The notes under the pieces were generated by a model. The model was not told where the DNA came from. It ran no database searches and saw only the letters and a program-made list of their open reading frames with translations. DNA of 64,000 nt from Planctomycetota bacterium (GTDB taxonomy: Bacteria > Planctomycetota > UBA8108 > UBA1146 > JAJFFE01). The translations under genes and the position numbers were made by a program. This document shows, one piece after another, positions 19,315 to 29,100 of this stretch. The stretch covers positions 1 to 64,000 of the forward strand of contig JAJFFE010000216.1 in NCBI GenBank assembly GCA_021776775.1, written 5' to 3'. Every line of letters starts with the position of its first letter. Position 1 is the stretch's first letter.

Positions 19315-20517
19315 TCAGTCCACGCGGAGAGTGGCCGGGAGAAGCGGCCCCTCGGGACCCGCTCCCACCCGAGATCCACCTCGCAGAGTGGCGATCAGAT
19401 CGCCCCGGGAATCGAGCACTATCAGGTCGGCCCGGCACCCTTGCCCGATCCTGCCGATGCGAGGCAACCGTAAGTCCGACGCGGGATTGGACGCACCGAG
19501 CTGGCAGATCCGAGACGGCGTCAGCCCCTGCTCCCGCTCGAGTCGCCATAGCGCCGCCGGGAGCGAGGTCACGCTGCCGGCCAACGTGCCGTCGGCTTGG
19601 GTGGCTCGACAACCGTCGCTGTGCACCTCGGCCCCGGCGAAGTTCGCCGTCGCAGCGCCCATCCCGGTCAGCGGCATGGAGTCCGAAACCGCTACCACGG
19701 ACTCGGGCGGCTTCACCCGGAGAATGAACCGGAGCATGTCCTCGTCGAGATGCTCTCCGTCGGCGATCACCTCGCAACGAATGTGGTCGGTGCTCAACAG
19801 CGTCAGCAGCGGCCCCGGCGTTCGGTGGTGGAGTTGGGGCATGGCGTTACAGAGATGCGTCGCGCGGCGGGCGCCGCCCCGGACCGCCGCGTCCGTCTCT
19901 TCCTTGGTGGCGACGGTGTGACCGATCGACATCACGACCCCGCGCGATTGAATCGTCGCGATCTTCGAGGGAGGCACCACTTCGGGCGCGAACGTCATGA
20001 CGCGCAAGGTGCCGCGCGCCGCTTCGAGAATCGCCTGCATCTTCGCGTCGGAGTACTCCTGAAAACCGATCTCCGGCAACGCGCCGCGCCGTTCGTGGCT
20101 GAGGAATGGCCCCTCCAGATGAATGCCTAGGAAAGCAGGGATGCTCTCGAGAAAACGAGCCGTCTCATCGATCCGCGCGATCATTTCCTCCCAAGGACCC
20201 GGAACAAGCGTCGCCAAGAGACGGGTCACTCCGGCGCGACCGTACATCTCGGCCGCTCTGCGGTACTCCTCTTCTCCGTCGGTATAGAAGTCGACGCCCC
20301 ATCCGCCGTGGGTGTGCAGGTCGATGAATCCCGGCGCGACGCGATGCCCTGCCAAGTCATAGATCTCGTCGCCCCGCCCCTCACCGCGCGGAGCCAACGA
20401 TCGAATCTGCGTACCCTGCACCAGCAGGTCAGCCACCAAGAGTCGATCTGGCAACACCAGCTCAGCGTCTCGGAACACGCGAATGGGACCTTCAACACAC
20501 TGATCACGCGGGATCAT
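19315..20517 (-). CDS. nagA: N-acetylglucosamine-6-phosphate deacetylase
   Basis: A 400-residue amidohydrolase-fold protein. The metal-binding HTHGG motif is at residues 68-72, followed by HLEGPFLS (metal-binding Glu), GHTVA and HLCNAM (metal His residues) and the catalytic Asp in AVSDSMPLTG. It hydrolyses GlcNAc-6-phosphate to glucosamine-6-phosphate and acetate in amino-sugar catabolism or cell-wall recycling. ATG 20517 overlaps the stop of the upstream ROK kinase by the ATGA arrangement, so the two are coupled, and the kinase may supply the phosphorylated substrate. No nagB is seen in the window. Confidence 0.93.
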   Translation of the reverse strand: MIPRDQCVEGPIRVFRDAELVLPDRLLVADLLVQGTQIRSLAPRGEGRGDEIYDLAGHRVAPGFIDLHTHGGWGVDFYTDGEEEYRRAAEMYGRAGVTRLLATLVPGPWEEMIARIDETARFLESIPAFLGIHLEGPFLSHERRGALPEIGFQEYSDAKMQAILEAARGTLRVMTFAPEVVPPSKIATIQSRGVVMSIGHTVATKEETDAAVRGGARRATHLCNAMPQLHHRTPGPLLTLLSTDHIRCEVIADGEHLDEDMLRFILRVKPPESVVAVSDSMPLTGMGAATANFAGAEVHSDGCRATQADGTLAGSVTSLPAALWRLEREQGLTPSRICQLGASNPASDLRLPRIGRIGQGCRADLIVLDSRGDLIATLRGGSRVGAGPEGPLLPATLRVD

Positions 20518-21494
20518 GATTCCGCTCCCATCTCTTCGGCACACAAGGCGATGGCCCCGATCACACCGGCACGGTTCCCGAACTGAGCGCGCCGCACGGT
20601 GAGTCGATCCGTCGCTTTCGGCAGGGCGCGTTGACGCATGGCCGATTCCACCCGGTCCGCAAACCAGCTACAGCCATCGACAATTCCCCCACCCAGCACG
20701 ACCGCGCTCGGATTGACCAGATGCAACGCCGTCACGAGACCGATGCCCAAGTGCCGAGCGCCGTCTTCGAGCACTGCGACCGCGACCGCGTCGCCACGCT
20801 CGGCCGCTACGATGAGATCGCGTAGCTCGAGTGATTCGAGCGATCGTCCGTCGACTTCAGTTTCACCGCCGTTCGCCAGCCGCCGTAACCACTCGCGGTG
20901 CATGCTGCGGCCGCCGGCGTAAGACTCCAAACAGCCGGACCTACCGCAGCCGCACGGCACCCCGTCGTCGATCCGAGGGATGTGGCCTAGTTCCATGCCG
21001 GCGCCGTGGTCGCCCCTCAGGATGGTTCCCTCGATCACCGCGCCGCCACCGATCCCGGTTCCGACCGTCACCATGACGACGCTCGGTTCGCTGCGACCGG
21101 CTCCGAACGTCGCTTCGGCGAACGCGGCGACATTGGCGTCGTTGTCGACGAGTGAGGGCAAGCCGAACGCTCGATCGAACGTCCGTCGGAAGTTCACCCC
21201 TTTCCAGTCCGGAAGGTTAGACACTTCGTACAAGACCTCTCCGGTCCCTCGCCCGACCACCCCCGGCGTCCCCAGCGCGAGGCCGGCCACAGTTCCGTGA
21301 CACGACGCTGCGTGACTCAAAGCGAGACGCACGGCATCGCAAATCGCCACGAGAATAGCGTCGCGTCCCTCGGCCACGCGACTCGGCACCGTGTCATCCC
21401 AGATCAGCGTCTCGTCTCGTCCGGTTCCCAGTCCGACCTTGACGTGGTTGCCGCCGAGGTCGAGACCGACGAAGAGGGGTATCTTCGGGTTCAA
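20514..21494 (-). CDS. ROK family sugar kinase (glucokinase or N-acetylglucosamine kinase type)
   Basis: A 326-residue actin-fold kinase. The ATP-binding motif is GLDLGGNHVKVGL near residue 9, the catalytic Asp is in LVDNDANVAAFAE, phosphate-2 motif is VTVGTGIGGG, and the ROK cysteine zinc motif is CGCGRSGCLESYAGG. TTG 21494 is chosen because it gives the family length and has GGTAGG upstream; any longer reading would run over the divergent gene at 21582. Being coupled to nagA, GlcNAc is a likely substrate; glucose cannot be excluded from sequence alone. Confidence 0.9.
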   Translation of the reverse strand: MNPKIPLFVGLDLGGNHVKVGLGTGRDETLIWDDTVPSRVAEGRDAILVAICDAVRLALSHAASCHGTVAGLALGTPGVVGRGTGEVLYEVSNLPDWKGVNFRRTFDRAFGLPSLVDNDANVAAFAEATFGAGRSEPSVVMVTVGTGIGGGAVIEGTILRGDHGAGMELGHIPRIDDGVPCGCGRSGCLESYAGGRSMHREWLRRLANGGETEVDGRSLESLELRDLIVAAERGDAVAVAVLEDGARHLGIGLVTALHLVNPSAVVLGGGIVDGCSWFADRVESAMRQRALPKATDRLTVRRAQFGNRAGVIGAIALCAEEMGAES

Positions 21495-21581
21495 GCAGCA
21501 CCTACCATCATTGCTGTCACCGACGACAGTGACCGGCGGGCGGCCGAGCGGCCGCTGGCCGCGGAGTCGACCAAGTAGCGA

Positions 21582-22466
21582 ATGAGAACGAACTCGAGGC
21601 GCATGGGCGTTTTTCTGTTGGTTGCTCTGATCGGTATCGCGGTGGCTTCGACCATCGCCTGGGGCCCGGGGACTCACATCCAACTCGCCGAGCGGCTGCT
21701 CGACACGATGACGGATCGGCTCTCATCGGAGCAAGTCGATTTGTTGAATGCACACCGAGACTGCTTCCAATACGGCTGCATCGCCGCAGACATCATCAAT
21801 ATCAAGCAGTACGGAGGCCTCACCAACCATTGCCACAACTGGAGCATCGAAGAGCGGTTCGGCGAGCTCGTCTCGACCGACACCGAGCGAGCATTCGTCA
21901 GGGGCTACCTGTGCCATCTCGCTGCCGATGTCGTCGCGCACAACCACTTCGTCCCGTACCAAATTCTCTACGATCTGCCCCCGCACGTTCTCGGTCACAC
22001 CTACTGGGAGGCGCGGGCTGACAGCTATGTTCCGGAGCCGATTTGGTTGATCGTCGATGAACTTCGAACCGACACCGATCTGGACTCCAACGACGCCTTG
22101 ATCCACGCGGCCGTCCCCAAGAAGCTCATCCCGATGGCGCCCAACAAGTTCATCTTCAACCATGTACTGCTGGCGCGATCGAAGAAGAACTGGCGCGCGC
22201 TCATGGATAAAATGCGCCGACGGAACCCCATGGGAACAGTACAGGAGCCGTTTCTCGAACGCTGCCTCGAGCAGTGCCTCGAGAACATGTTCCGCACGTT
22301 CGACGCAAAAGCGCACCTCGAGCTTCGGGGCCGCGACCCGACGGGACATAGTCCGTTGAAAGAGACACGACGACTCCGTAGGTCGCTCATCCAAACCTAC
22401 GGTGATCGCCGCCGCGCCGCGCCGGCCGCACGCGACTTAGCCGAGAAGACGTTCGGGCTTGTCTAG
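21582..22466 (+). CDS. Exported zinc-dependent phospholipase C-like protein
   Basis: A 294-residue protein. A hydrophobic leader (GVFLLVALIGIAVASTIA) is followed at once by WGPGTHIQLAERLL. In the Zn-dependent PLC fold the mature amino-terminal Trp and a following His bind zinc, and the pattern here matches. Further metal ligands are plausible in GCIAADII, NHCHNW and GYLCHLAADVVAHNHF. So lipid or phosphoester hydrolysis outside the cytoplasm is likely. ATG 21603 (GAGG upstream) is an equally good start. It overlaps the next gene, a phospholipase D/cardiolipin-synthase type enzyme, by 8 bp, suggesting a phospholipid-related operon. Confidence 0.82.
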   Translation: MRTNSRRMGVFLLVALIGIAVASTIAWGPGTHIQLAERLLDTMTDRLSSEQVDLLNAHRDCFQYGCIAADIINIKQYGGLTNHCHNWSIEERFGELVSTDTERAFVRGYLCHLAADVVAHNHFVPYQILYDLPPHVLGHTYWEARADSYVPEPIWLIVDELRTDTDLDSNDALIHAAVPKKLIPMAPNKFIFNHVLLARSKKNWRALMDKMRRRNPMGTVQEPFLERCLEQCLENMFRTFDAKAHLELRGRDPTGHSPLKETRRLRRSLIQTYGDRRRAAPAARDLAEKTFGLV

Positions 22467-23715
22467 TCCTTCCTCCGCGAACGAGTCACCGTCACCAGAA
22501 AAAGGGCCACGGCCCGGGCGGGTCCGCGAGACGCTGCGTCGACGAGGCTTATTGCCGCGTCCCCGGGTCCTGCGCGCGCTCGCGCAACTCGCCGAAAACC
22601 TCCCTACGCGCGGCAACAAAACCGACTTGTTCTTCCACGGCAATTCGCTGTTCGATCAAATGATCCGAGACATCGACGAAGCGCGCGAACGCATCGTGAT
22701 GGAAATGTACACGTTCAACGCCGACGTCACCGGTCGGCGCGTCGCTCGGGCCTTGTCGAAAGCCGCGGGTCGGGGAGTGTCGGTGCGAATCATCTACGAT
22801 TCCGTCGGCAGCTGGGATGTCCCGCGTTCGTTCTTCGACGTGATGGTGGAAGCAGGCATAGAGGCGATCGAATACCACCCGATCGCACCTTGGCGACAAC
22901 GGTTCGCACTCCTCGAACGTAATCACCGCAAGACGTTGATCGTCGACGGACGGGTCGGCTACACGGGGGGCGTCAACATCGCCGACGCGTGGATCGATCC
23001 TCCCGCCGGCGCCGGGTGGCGCGATAGCCACGCGCGCATCGAGGGCCCCGCCGCGGGTGATCTCGAGACTCTGTTCATAGAGACATGGTATCGGCACACG
23101 GGAGTCCAACTCGACCTCCCGCGCCGCATCCCGCGCGAAGCAAACCCCCGAACCCCAGTCGACGAGTTTGGATCACAGATCTACGTCATCGGGCGTCGGG
23201 GTGGACTCGATCGACCGATGCGACGCCTCTACTTGTTGGCGCTCGGTCGGGCGCGGCACTCGGTGGCGATCACGAGTGCGTACCTGGTTCCGGATCGCAA
23301 AGTTCGACGCGCTCTGCGATCGGCGTGCGTACGCGGTGTCCGGGTCAGGCTCTTGCTTCCGGCTCGGTCAGACGTAGCGGTCGTCCAATACGCCAGTCAA
23401 CGACACTACGATCGACTTCTTCGTTGGGGTGTCGAGATCTACTCGTGGGAACCCTCAGTCCTCCACGCCAAGACCGCAGTCGTCGATGACTCTTGGAGCA
23501 CTATCGGTTCAGCGAATCTCGATAGCCTCTCGTTCAACTGGAATCTCGAAGCAAACTTCGTAATCAATTGCTCCGAGACGGGGGCCGCGCTCGCGACCCA
23601 GTTCGAGGCTGACCTGAACGACGCGACCCAGGTCGAGCTCGACATGTGGCGGAAGCGACCGTGGTGGCGCCGTTGCTTCGAATTCGCCGCCTCGCTGCTT
23701 TCGCCGATTCTTTGA
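22459..23715 (+). CDS. Phospholipase D superfamily cardiolipin synthase-like protein
   Basis: A 418-residue protein with two HKD motifs: NHRKTLIVDGRVGYTGG (about residue 155) and LHAKTAVVDDSWSTIGSAN (about residue 335). Both are intact. There are no N-terminal membrane helices, which resembles the soluble ClsB form more than ClsA. The reaction would be phosphatidyl transfer to make cardiolipin or a related lipid. TTG 22459 lies inside the end of the upstream gene, so translation is probably coupled. The N-terminal 35 residues are basic and Pro-rich and may associate with membranes. Confidence 0.9.
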   Translation: MSSPSSANESPSPEKGPRPGRVRETLRRRGLLPRPRVLRALAQLAENLPTRGNKTDLFFHGNSLFDQMIRDIDEARERIVMEMYTFNADVTGRRVARALSKAAGRGVSVRIIYDSVGSWDVPRSFFDVMVEAGIEAIEYHPIAPWRQRFALLERNHRKTLIVDGRVGYTGGVNIADAWIDPPAGAGWRDSHARIEGPAAGDLETLFIETWYRHTGVQLDLPRRIPREANPRTPVDEFGSQIYVIGRRGGLDRPMRRLYLLALGRARHSVAITSAYLVPDRKVRRALRSACVRGVRVRLLLPARSDVAVVQYASQRHYDRLLRWGVEIYSWEPSVLHAKTAVVDDSWSTIGSANLDSLSFNWNLEANFVINCSETGAALATQFEADLNDATQVELDMWRKRPWWRRCFEFAASLLSPIL

Positions 23716-23957
23716 CTATTTGTCGCCCAATAGTCCGAGTTTCGGCGTCCAACGCGAAGCCTGAGCACACGAAAGTACGGTAATGCGCTCCCAGAAATCT
23801 CTGAGATCCGTGCTCAGAAAGTTCTCGATTCGAACGCGTGCGAACCGCGGAATTGGTCTTAGAATCGAGATGCCAGGGGGGCACCACTCACGAGCAGTGG
23901 CCCAGAGTCGCCGATAGATTCTAGCGAGGGTCCACTGTCGGAAGCAAAGGATGGGGT

Positions 23958-24305
23958 ATGAAGCACACGCTCAATCTGTTCATCGCGATCACGCTGTTGC
24001 TGTTTGTGCGAAGCAGCGGAGAAGCCGCGGACTTCAAGCGCGGCGACTGCAACAACGATGGCAGCCTCAACATTGCCGATGCGATTTGGTTGCTGAACTC
24101 GCTATTCGCCGGCGGACCGGATCCGGCGTGCGCAGACGCGTGCGACCTGAACGACGACGGTCGACTCGATGTCGGAGACGTCATCTACACGCTGGGCGCA
24201 TTGAAGGTGCCGGGATCTCCGCCGCCGCCGCCGCCTCACCTGTTCTGTGGTGCCGACCCGACCGATGACGAGCTCGATTGCGTCACATTCTCCGCTTGCC
24301 CCTGA
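23958..24305 (+). CDS. Minimal secreted dockerin-type protein
   Basis: A 115-residue protein made of a signal peptide (LFIAITLLLFVRSSGEAAD) and a dockerin pair only: GDCNNDGSLNIADAIWLLN and CDLNDDGRLDVGDVIYTLG, each a calcium-binding-like loop plus helix. A proline stretch and the tail CGADPTDDELDCVTFSACP follow. No other domain is attached, so it could act as an adaptor that occupies or bridges cohesin-like partners, or it could be a stray terminal module. The same C-terminal tail is found in the dockerin proteins at 39157 and 46085. ATG 23958 has GGATGGGGT upstream. A terminator follows at 24363. Confidence 0.85.
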   Translation: MKHTLNLFIAITLLLFVRSSGEAADFKRGDCNNDGSLNIADAIWLLNSLFAGGPDPACADACDLNDDGRLDVGDVIYTLGALKVPGSPPPPPPHLFCGADPTDDELDCVTFSACP

Positions 24306-24362
24306 GCCAGTGGGCGCGGAACCAGTGGTTGCGGAACCACTAGTTACGCGACACCACGAACA

Positions 24363-24400
24363 AGAGCCACGCTTCTCGATAGGGAAGCGTGGCTCTTTCT
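24363..24400. terminator. Strong bidirectional terminator hairpin
   Basis: Perfect 13-bp stem AGAGCCACGCTTC / GAAGCGTGGCTCT with TTTCT after it. It lies between the convergent dockerin gene and the gene at 24440. Confidence 0.93.
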
Positions 24401-24439
24401 GTGTCAGCGTCGGTCGGGGGGTCCGAGCGCTTCTTTTGA

Positions 24440-24790
24440 CTAGAGACGAGTGCCGTTGGTCGCGGGCTCGTCGATCGACGCGTTTTGAGTCGGTACGGCC
24501 ATATCGCTCGCATCGGTCGACAAGGTCGGCAGCGAGCGCGCCTCGATGGTCTTTCCGGTGATGTCCTGCACGAACACAACGGTCTCGGCCCCGGGCAGGA
24601 ATCCGAACCTCTTCGACTTGATCACGAGCACGTTGTCCCCGCTCGGCTTGCGGTCGACCTCGCCGTACCCGACTAGTTCGTACGTCTTTGACTCCATCAA
24701 CAAGTCACTGTTGGCGAACTCGATCGCGGCGATCGTGCCGCCGATCAAGAACACCAGGACCAGAGTGAGCTTTCCGAATCGTGAGCGCAT
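24440..24790 (-). CDS. Small single-pass membrane protein of unknown function
   Basis: A 116-residue protein with one N-terminal membrane helix or signal anchor (LTLVLVFLIGGTIAAIEFA) and a beta-rich periplasmic part. I do not recognise a domain. ATG 24790 has AAAGGGGAG at 5-8 nt, a convincing ribosome-binding site. The C-terminus is low complexity (S, T, D, N). It runs towards the dockerin gene and shares the hairpin at 24363 as terminator. Confidence 0.7.
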   Translation of the reverse strand: MRSRFGKLTLVLVFLIGGTIAAIEFANSDLLMESKTYELVGYGEVDRKPSGDNVLVIKSKRFGFLPGAETVVFVQDITGKTIEARSLPTLSTDASDMAVPTQNASIDEPATNGTRL

Positions 24791-25150
24791 GGACTCCCCT
24801 TTCAAACCGGTGTTGGCTGTTTTTGACGGACAGCCTAAGGGCAAGAGAAGGGCCACTCCGGACCGCGACAGACAGCAGCGCCTCAACGTGCGCAGCAGCT
24901 GAACGTTACCGTACGTGTCGGGAGATCATGGACGGCGTCGAGCTGAACGAATCGACTCCGCGGGAAGAGAGTGACGGGAACGATTCGTTGCCCGGGGACG
25001 CTCGGCGAGCCCGGGGAGGGCCCCGTCTTGCGGCGCGAAGTGCGACAGCGGGCGTGGAACAGAGCGTGGAGGCAGAGCGCCATCGCAAACGGCCTCGCCA
25101 AAGGCGAAGCCGCAAACGCAGAAGTGATCGTCAACTGGAGGTCGGACCGA
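24791..25150. other. Stretch downstream of rpmH with no recognised gene
   Basis: In many bacteria rnpA directly follows rpmH. All three minus-strand frames here were read and none carries the RnpA basic motif or its phenylalanine-rich start. A 79-codon plus-strand frame (24928-25167, with GGGAG before ATG) ends in a very basic stretch and overlaps the rpmH end; I could not support it as a gene. Confidence 0.5.
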
Positions 25151-25288
25151 CTAGTTCCAGGACGTGAGCTTGCTCCGGCCGCGACGACGTCGCTTGGCCA
25201 GGATCCGGCGACCAGCCGTGGTGCGCATGCGGGATCGGAAGCCCTGCTTCTTCTTCTTCACGTTGGTCTTACGGATTTTGAGCTTCAT
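25151..25288 (-). CDS. rpmH: 50S ribosomal protein L34
   Basis: A 45-residue, very basic protein: it starts MKLKIRKTNVKKKK, continues GFRSRMRTTAGRRIL with the L34 core G-F-x-x-R-M-x-T-x-x-G-R-x-x-L, and ends in KRRRRGRSKLTSWN. L34 is in the large subunit and is among the shortest ribosomal proteins. The N-terminus KLKIRKTNVKKKK replaces the usual KRTYQPS-type start, and the SWN tail is unusual. The expected neighbours rnpA and dnaA are not adjacent, so this locus is not the classic replication-origin arrangement. Only a weak GGA lies before the ATG. Confidence 0.95.
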   Translation of the reverse strand: MKLKIRKTNVKKKKQGFRSRMRTTAGRRILAKRRRRGRSKLTSWN

Positions 25289-25305
25289 CGGTGATCCGTC
25301 TCTGC

Positions 25306-25328
25306 TTGACTCAAGCGTGCCGAGTCAA
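25306..25328 (-). promoter_or_regulatory. Inverted repeat in the rpmH leader
   Basis: TTGACTC and GAGTCAA arms (7 bp) separated by 9 nt, about 20 nt upstream of the rpmH start. It could be an operator or a leader hairpin; the arm length alone is modest evidence. Confidence 0.3.
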
Positions 25329-25519
25329 AAATTGGGTTGAGCCAGATCGTGCCAGCTCACAGCAGTACAAACTCACGGCGGTACGGGGACCAGGATCCCC
25401 TCGCGAGCAAGCCGAAGAGGATATCGAGCCAGCGCCAACTCTGCAAGGGCCGAATCCTGGGCCACAAGTTGCCCACTAGAAACAGGTTAAGGAGACCTCG
25501 CAGAGTAAAACCGGAAGAC

Positions 25520-25525
25520 TATAAT
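25520..25525 (+). promoter_or_regulatory. Possible -10 box of yqeY
   Basis: A perfect TATAAT sits about 75 bp before the yqeY start codon; the matching -35 (around 25497) is poor. The rest of 25289-25598 shows no gene. Confidence 0.4.
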
Positions 25526-25598
25526 CGCCGCCCCTAACCTCGAAGAAATGCAAACAGCCCTGAAACAGCGTCCTCGTCGATCCCACGAAGGGTCCACC

Positions 25599-26051
25599 AT
25601 GTCGGAACCAAGCCTCAAAGAGCGACTCACCGCGGCCATGAAGACGGCGATGAAGGAAAAGAACAAGGGTAGGTTGAGCACGATCCGCATGGTGCAAGCG
25701 GCGGTCAAGAAGCGCGAGATCGACGATCAAATCGAACTCGACGACGACCAGGTGCAAGAAGTGATCGAGAAGATGCTGAAGCAGTGCCGCGACGCGCACC
25801 AACAGTTCGTCGACGCCGGACGCGACGACTTGGCGACCAAAGAGGCGGCGGACATCGAGGTGCTGAAAGATTTCATGCCGGCGCAACTAGGCGAGGAGGA
25901 GGTCGACGCATTGATCGCCGCGGCAATCACCGAGTCGGGCGCCGGGTCGGCCAAGGATATGGGGCTGGTCATGAAAGTGTTGAAGCCGCAACTCCAAGGA
26001 CTTGCCGACATGAAGGTGGTCAGCCAGCGCGTGAAGGCGCAGCTCGGTTAG
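25599..26051 (+). CDS. GatB/YqeY family protein
   Basis: A 150-residue all-helical protein of the YqeY family: LKERLTAAMKTAMKEKNKGR at the start, then STIRMVQAAVKKREID, DIEVLKDFMPAQLGEEEV and a C-terminal tail QRVKAQLG. The family resembles the tail domain of the amidotransferase subunit GatB and is thought to contact tRNA, but its role is not settled. ATG 25599 (GAAGGG upstream) is preferred over an earlier start at 25548. Monocistronic, with the hairpin at 26082 as terminator. Confidence 0.92.
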   Translation: MSEPSLKERLTAAMKTAMKEKNKGRLSTIRMVQAAVKKREIDDQIELDDDQVQEVIEKMLKQCRDAHQQFVDAGRDDLATKEAADIEVLKDFMPAQLGEEEVDALIAAAITESGAGSAKDMGLVMKVLKPQLQGLADMKVVSQRVKAQLG

Positions 26052-26081
26052 GTTGTCTCGCACAAGACACATCGAGACCAC

Positions 26082-26123
26082 TCACGAAAGAAGCGCAGCC
26101 GTTCGGCTGCGCTTCTTTCGTGA
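26082..26123. terminator. Long bidirectional terminator hairpin
   Basis: A perfect 19-bp stem, TCACGAAAGAAGCGCAGCC on the left, loop GTTC, with T- and A-rich ends on both strands. It lies between convergent yqeY and the FHA-M64 gene and shares the AGCGCAGCC core with the hairpins at 18433 and 59662. Confidence 0.93.
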
Positions 26124-26140
26124 CAAAGCGTCACTAGTGC

Positions 26141-29100
26141 TCACTCTTTGACTTCGATGAACCAATCGTGAATCTGAGTCAACAAACCTTCGCGGTCCGT
26201 CAAGACCCACTCGGTGGGATCATGAACAATGCAACGCAAGCGGTGCCACCCCGGGCGGAGCTTACGCCCGCTGAGTTCGGCCGCGTGCACCCAGCGTCCG
26301 TTCGGGTCTTGCAGCTTGAGGGTGCGCTTGAACAGCTCACCGTGCGACTCATCGTTGACGCGCGTGGAGCCTTCCTTCGGCTCGGTGCTCGGCTTGTTGA
26401 GCCCGAGATCTTTCAGGTGCCACGTGACTTCTAGCGGATGCGTCTGCGGCTGCATGGGAAGGACTTTGAAGTGCAGCTTCTCACCCGAAGCGAGCACCAC
26501 TTCCGGGTTCTCGGGTTCGACTCGATCGATGGGCCGCACCCGCTTGTAGAGCTCGAGAATCATCACTTCCATGCAAACCACGCAGAAGCGTGAACCGGCG
26601 CTGCGCATCTTGCAGCTCGCTTGCGGTCGCCAGATGTTGAACGGTTGACGATTGCCGCCTTCGAAAACTTCGACCTTCGATCCGTTCCACCAGCGATCGG
26701 GTCCGGCGTCGATCCACTTCTTCCACACCACGCGCTCGAGAACCGTGATCCGGTTGGATCCTGACATCAAGTTCGGAGGAAGCTGTGCCGTCGGTACGTT
26801 CGGTTTGCGCTTCGGTGCCGTGCGGCCCGGACGGGTCCCCGGTTCGGTGTCGTACTCGTCGTGCAGTCCCGCCAGCGAGTGGCCGACTTCGTGGCCGGCC
26901 GGGATGTAGTTGCCCCGCGCCATGCACGCGACCCCTCCCCCGCCGGTCGCGACACCCGCGTCACAGTTGCCGATGACGATGGCTTGCTGATCTCTACCGG
27001 ACTCGCCGAGCCGACCGAGAATCTCCATCACCTTGCCTCGGTTGACGGTGAACACGTCCCATTCGACTTTGCCATCCAGTGGCGAATCGACCACCACCTC
27101 GCCCGGAATCTTGTCGACGCCCGGCTCCTTGGAGCCGAGTTGCACCGCCTGAAAGTTCAAGTACTCCTGGTACTCACGAAACGGCTCTTCGTTCAGGAGC
27201 AAGTTCATGCAGACCCGCGCCTGAGTCAGAAACGCTTCTTGGTAGTCGTCGACGATGGGATACCCCTCGCCGAGAATGAAGAAGTCGAGGCGATTCGACG
27301 CCGGCCCGGACATGCGAAGCTCATGCGACGCGAGCAGCGGATCGTCCGCCATAGCGATGGCACGCGCCTGTACCTCGCCCGAACCCTTGCTACTGACTTC
27401 GGTCAACACGCGGTGCGCCAACTCGAACTTTCCTTCTGCTCGTAGCTGCAGCGCAATATCGAGGTATCGATCGAGCTTGTCGGATCGCTTCTTTTCGGAC
27501 AACTCGCGCGCCAACGCGCGCTCATGCTCGCGAGACGCCTTGCGCTCGGCAATGTCGGCGGCCTTTTCTGCGGGCGTGACCAGACGTTCGCGGTAGACGA
27601 CGAACCCGGATTCGGGGACGGGGACGCCGCGGCGCCGAGCCACCAGCGCGGCCGCGATTTCTTTCCCTCCGGCCCGCTTGTGGAGCCGAACCAACGCTTG
27701 CTGTTCCGCTTGCAGATCTCCCGAGCGCGCGGCCAACAATGCGACACCGAGCAAGCCGTCTCGCGAAAAGACGACGGCCTCGAACAGCGCGAGTTTCGTC
27801 GCGGCCGGAATGCGTCGCCAACGCTTCGCTTCGACAAACGTGTGGCCTTCGACCTCGCGCTCGAACTGGACCTCCTCGTCGGTCGCTCGAACGATGCGGC
27901 CGAGCTTGGAGTCCACCGGCTCTTCGGACACTTTGCTCACGAAGTCCACGAACATACGCTGGAGGTAGATCGCGTCGACGAGACCTTCGTACGCTCGAAC
28001 CCGAGTCTCGGTCGTCGGGCCGAGCGACAACACACGATAGTAGAGTGACTCCAAGTCGCGATAGCGGCACTCTTCCATCGCCTTGGCTACCCGCTGGAGC
28101 GTCCGCTCGATCGCTTCGCCATCGGCCTCGCGACCAACAGCAGCGACACTCGCTAGCCCTGCGTCGAGATAGCGCGGGAGGATCTCCTCGAACACGGCAG
28201 TCCCGCCGTACTCGGCGCGCAAATCGACAACTCGACGTAGCGCTTCCCCCGGCTGTGCAGCGGAAATCAACTCGCTGAGATCTTGTTCGATCTCCAAGAA
28301 TTCGCTTCGGGCTCGCCGATCGATTTCTTCCGCGCGGCCCGCCCAATACGCACGGTCGACGCCATCCGTTCGCGCCAAGAACCGACACACGGTGATCACA
28401 GCGCCGTACGACCCGTCGGCCAACAACACGGCAAGCTGCTCTTCGGCCCTCGCAACGTCGGCATCGACGACGACTCGCCGAACGCTTTCGAGGACGCCGC
28501 GGAGCTTCCGTGCGCGCTCGGCCCCGCGGGTCTTGGGGTACTGCTCGATCAACATCGCGGCATCGTTGACGATCTCCCAGCCGACGGAACCGCTCGACGC
28601 CCGTTGTTCGAGCTGTTCGTACTCCTGCAGCGACTCCAGGTCATCGACACCGAAGAGCGCGGCGTTCGGATCGCCGGAGGCGCCGCCGCTCGACGGTCCG
28701 TCGACCACGGCTGGTCCGGAACTCGATGGCGCGAACGGCCCCTTTCGTTCCAGCTGCGTGTAGACGAGAAGCACCATCACGATGATCAACGCAGTGGGAA
28801 TCCCAAGCGTAATCGCGGTAACGGCCGGAGCGGTGGTGTACGAAATCACGGTCCGCGAACGAGCCACCGGAGCGGCGTCGACGACGGTCCGCAACGCGGC
28901 GGCCGGTACGGCTGCCGGTTGCGCCGGCGTTGCGGCCGCTCCGGCTTTCGCCGGCGCCGCGCTCGCGTCGGATCCGCCGGTGGTCGGGGTTCCTGCCAGC
29001 GGAGCGTGGGGAGTCGACGCCTCGGCAATCACGACTCGACCGAAACGGATTCGAGAGGCACCGATGGTCACCTCATCGCCTGGACGAAGGGATCGACGCT

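Noticed and set aside
24883..25134. rnpA downstream of rpmH
   Set aside because: No frame shows the RnpA basic RNR-type motif or expected length.
24928..25167. 79-codon basic plus-strand frame next to rpmH
   Set aside because: It has GGGAG before ATG but overlaps the rpmH end antisense and has no recognisable family.
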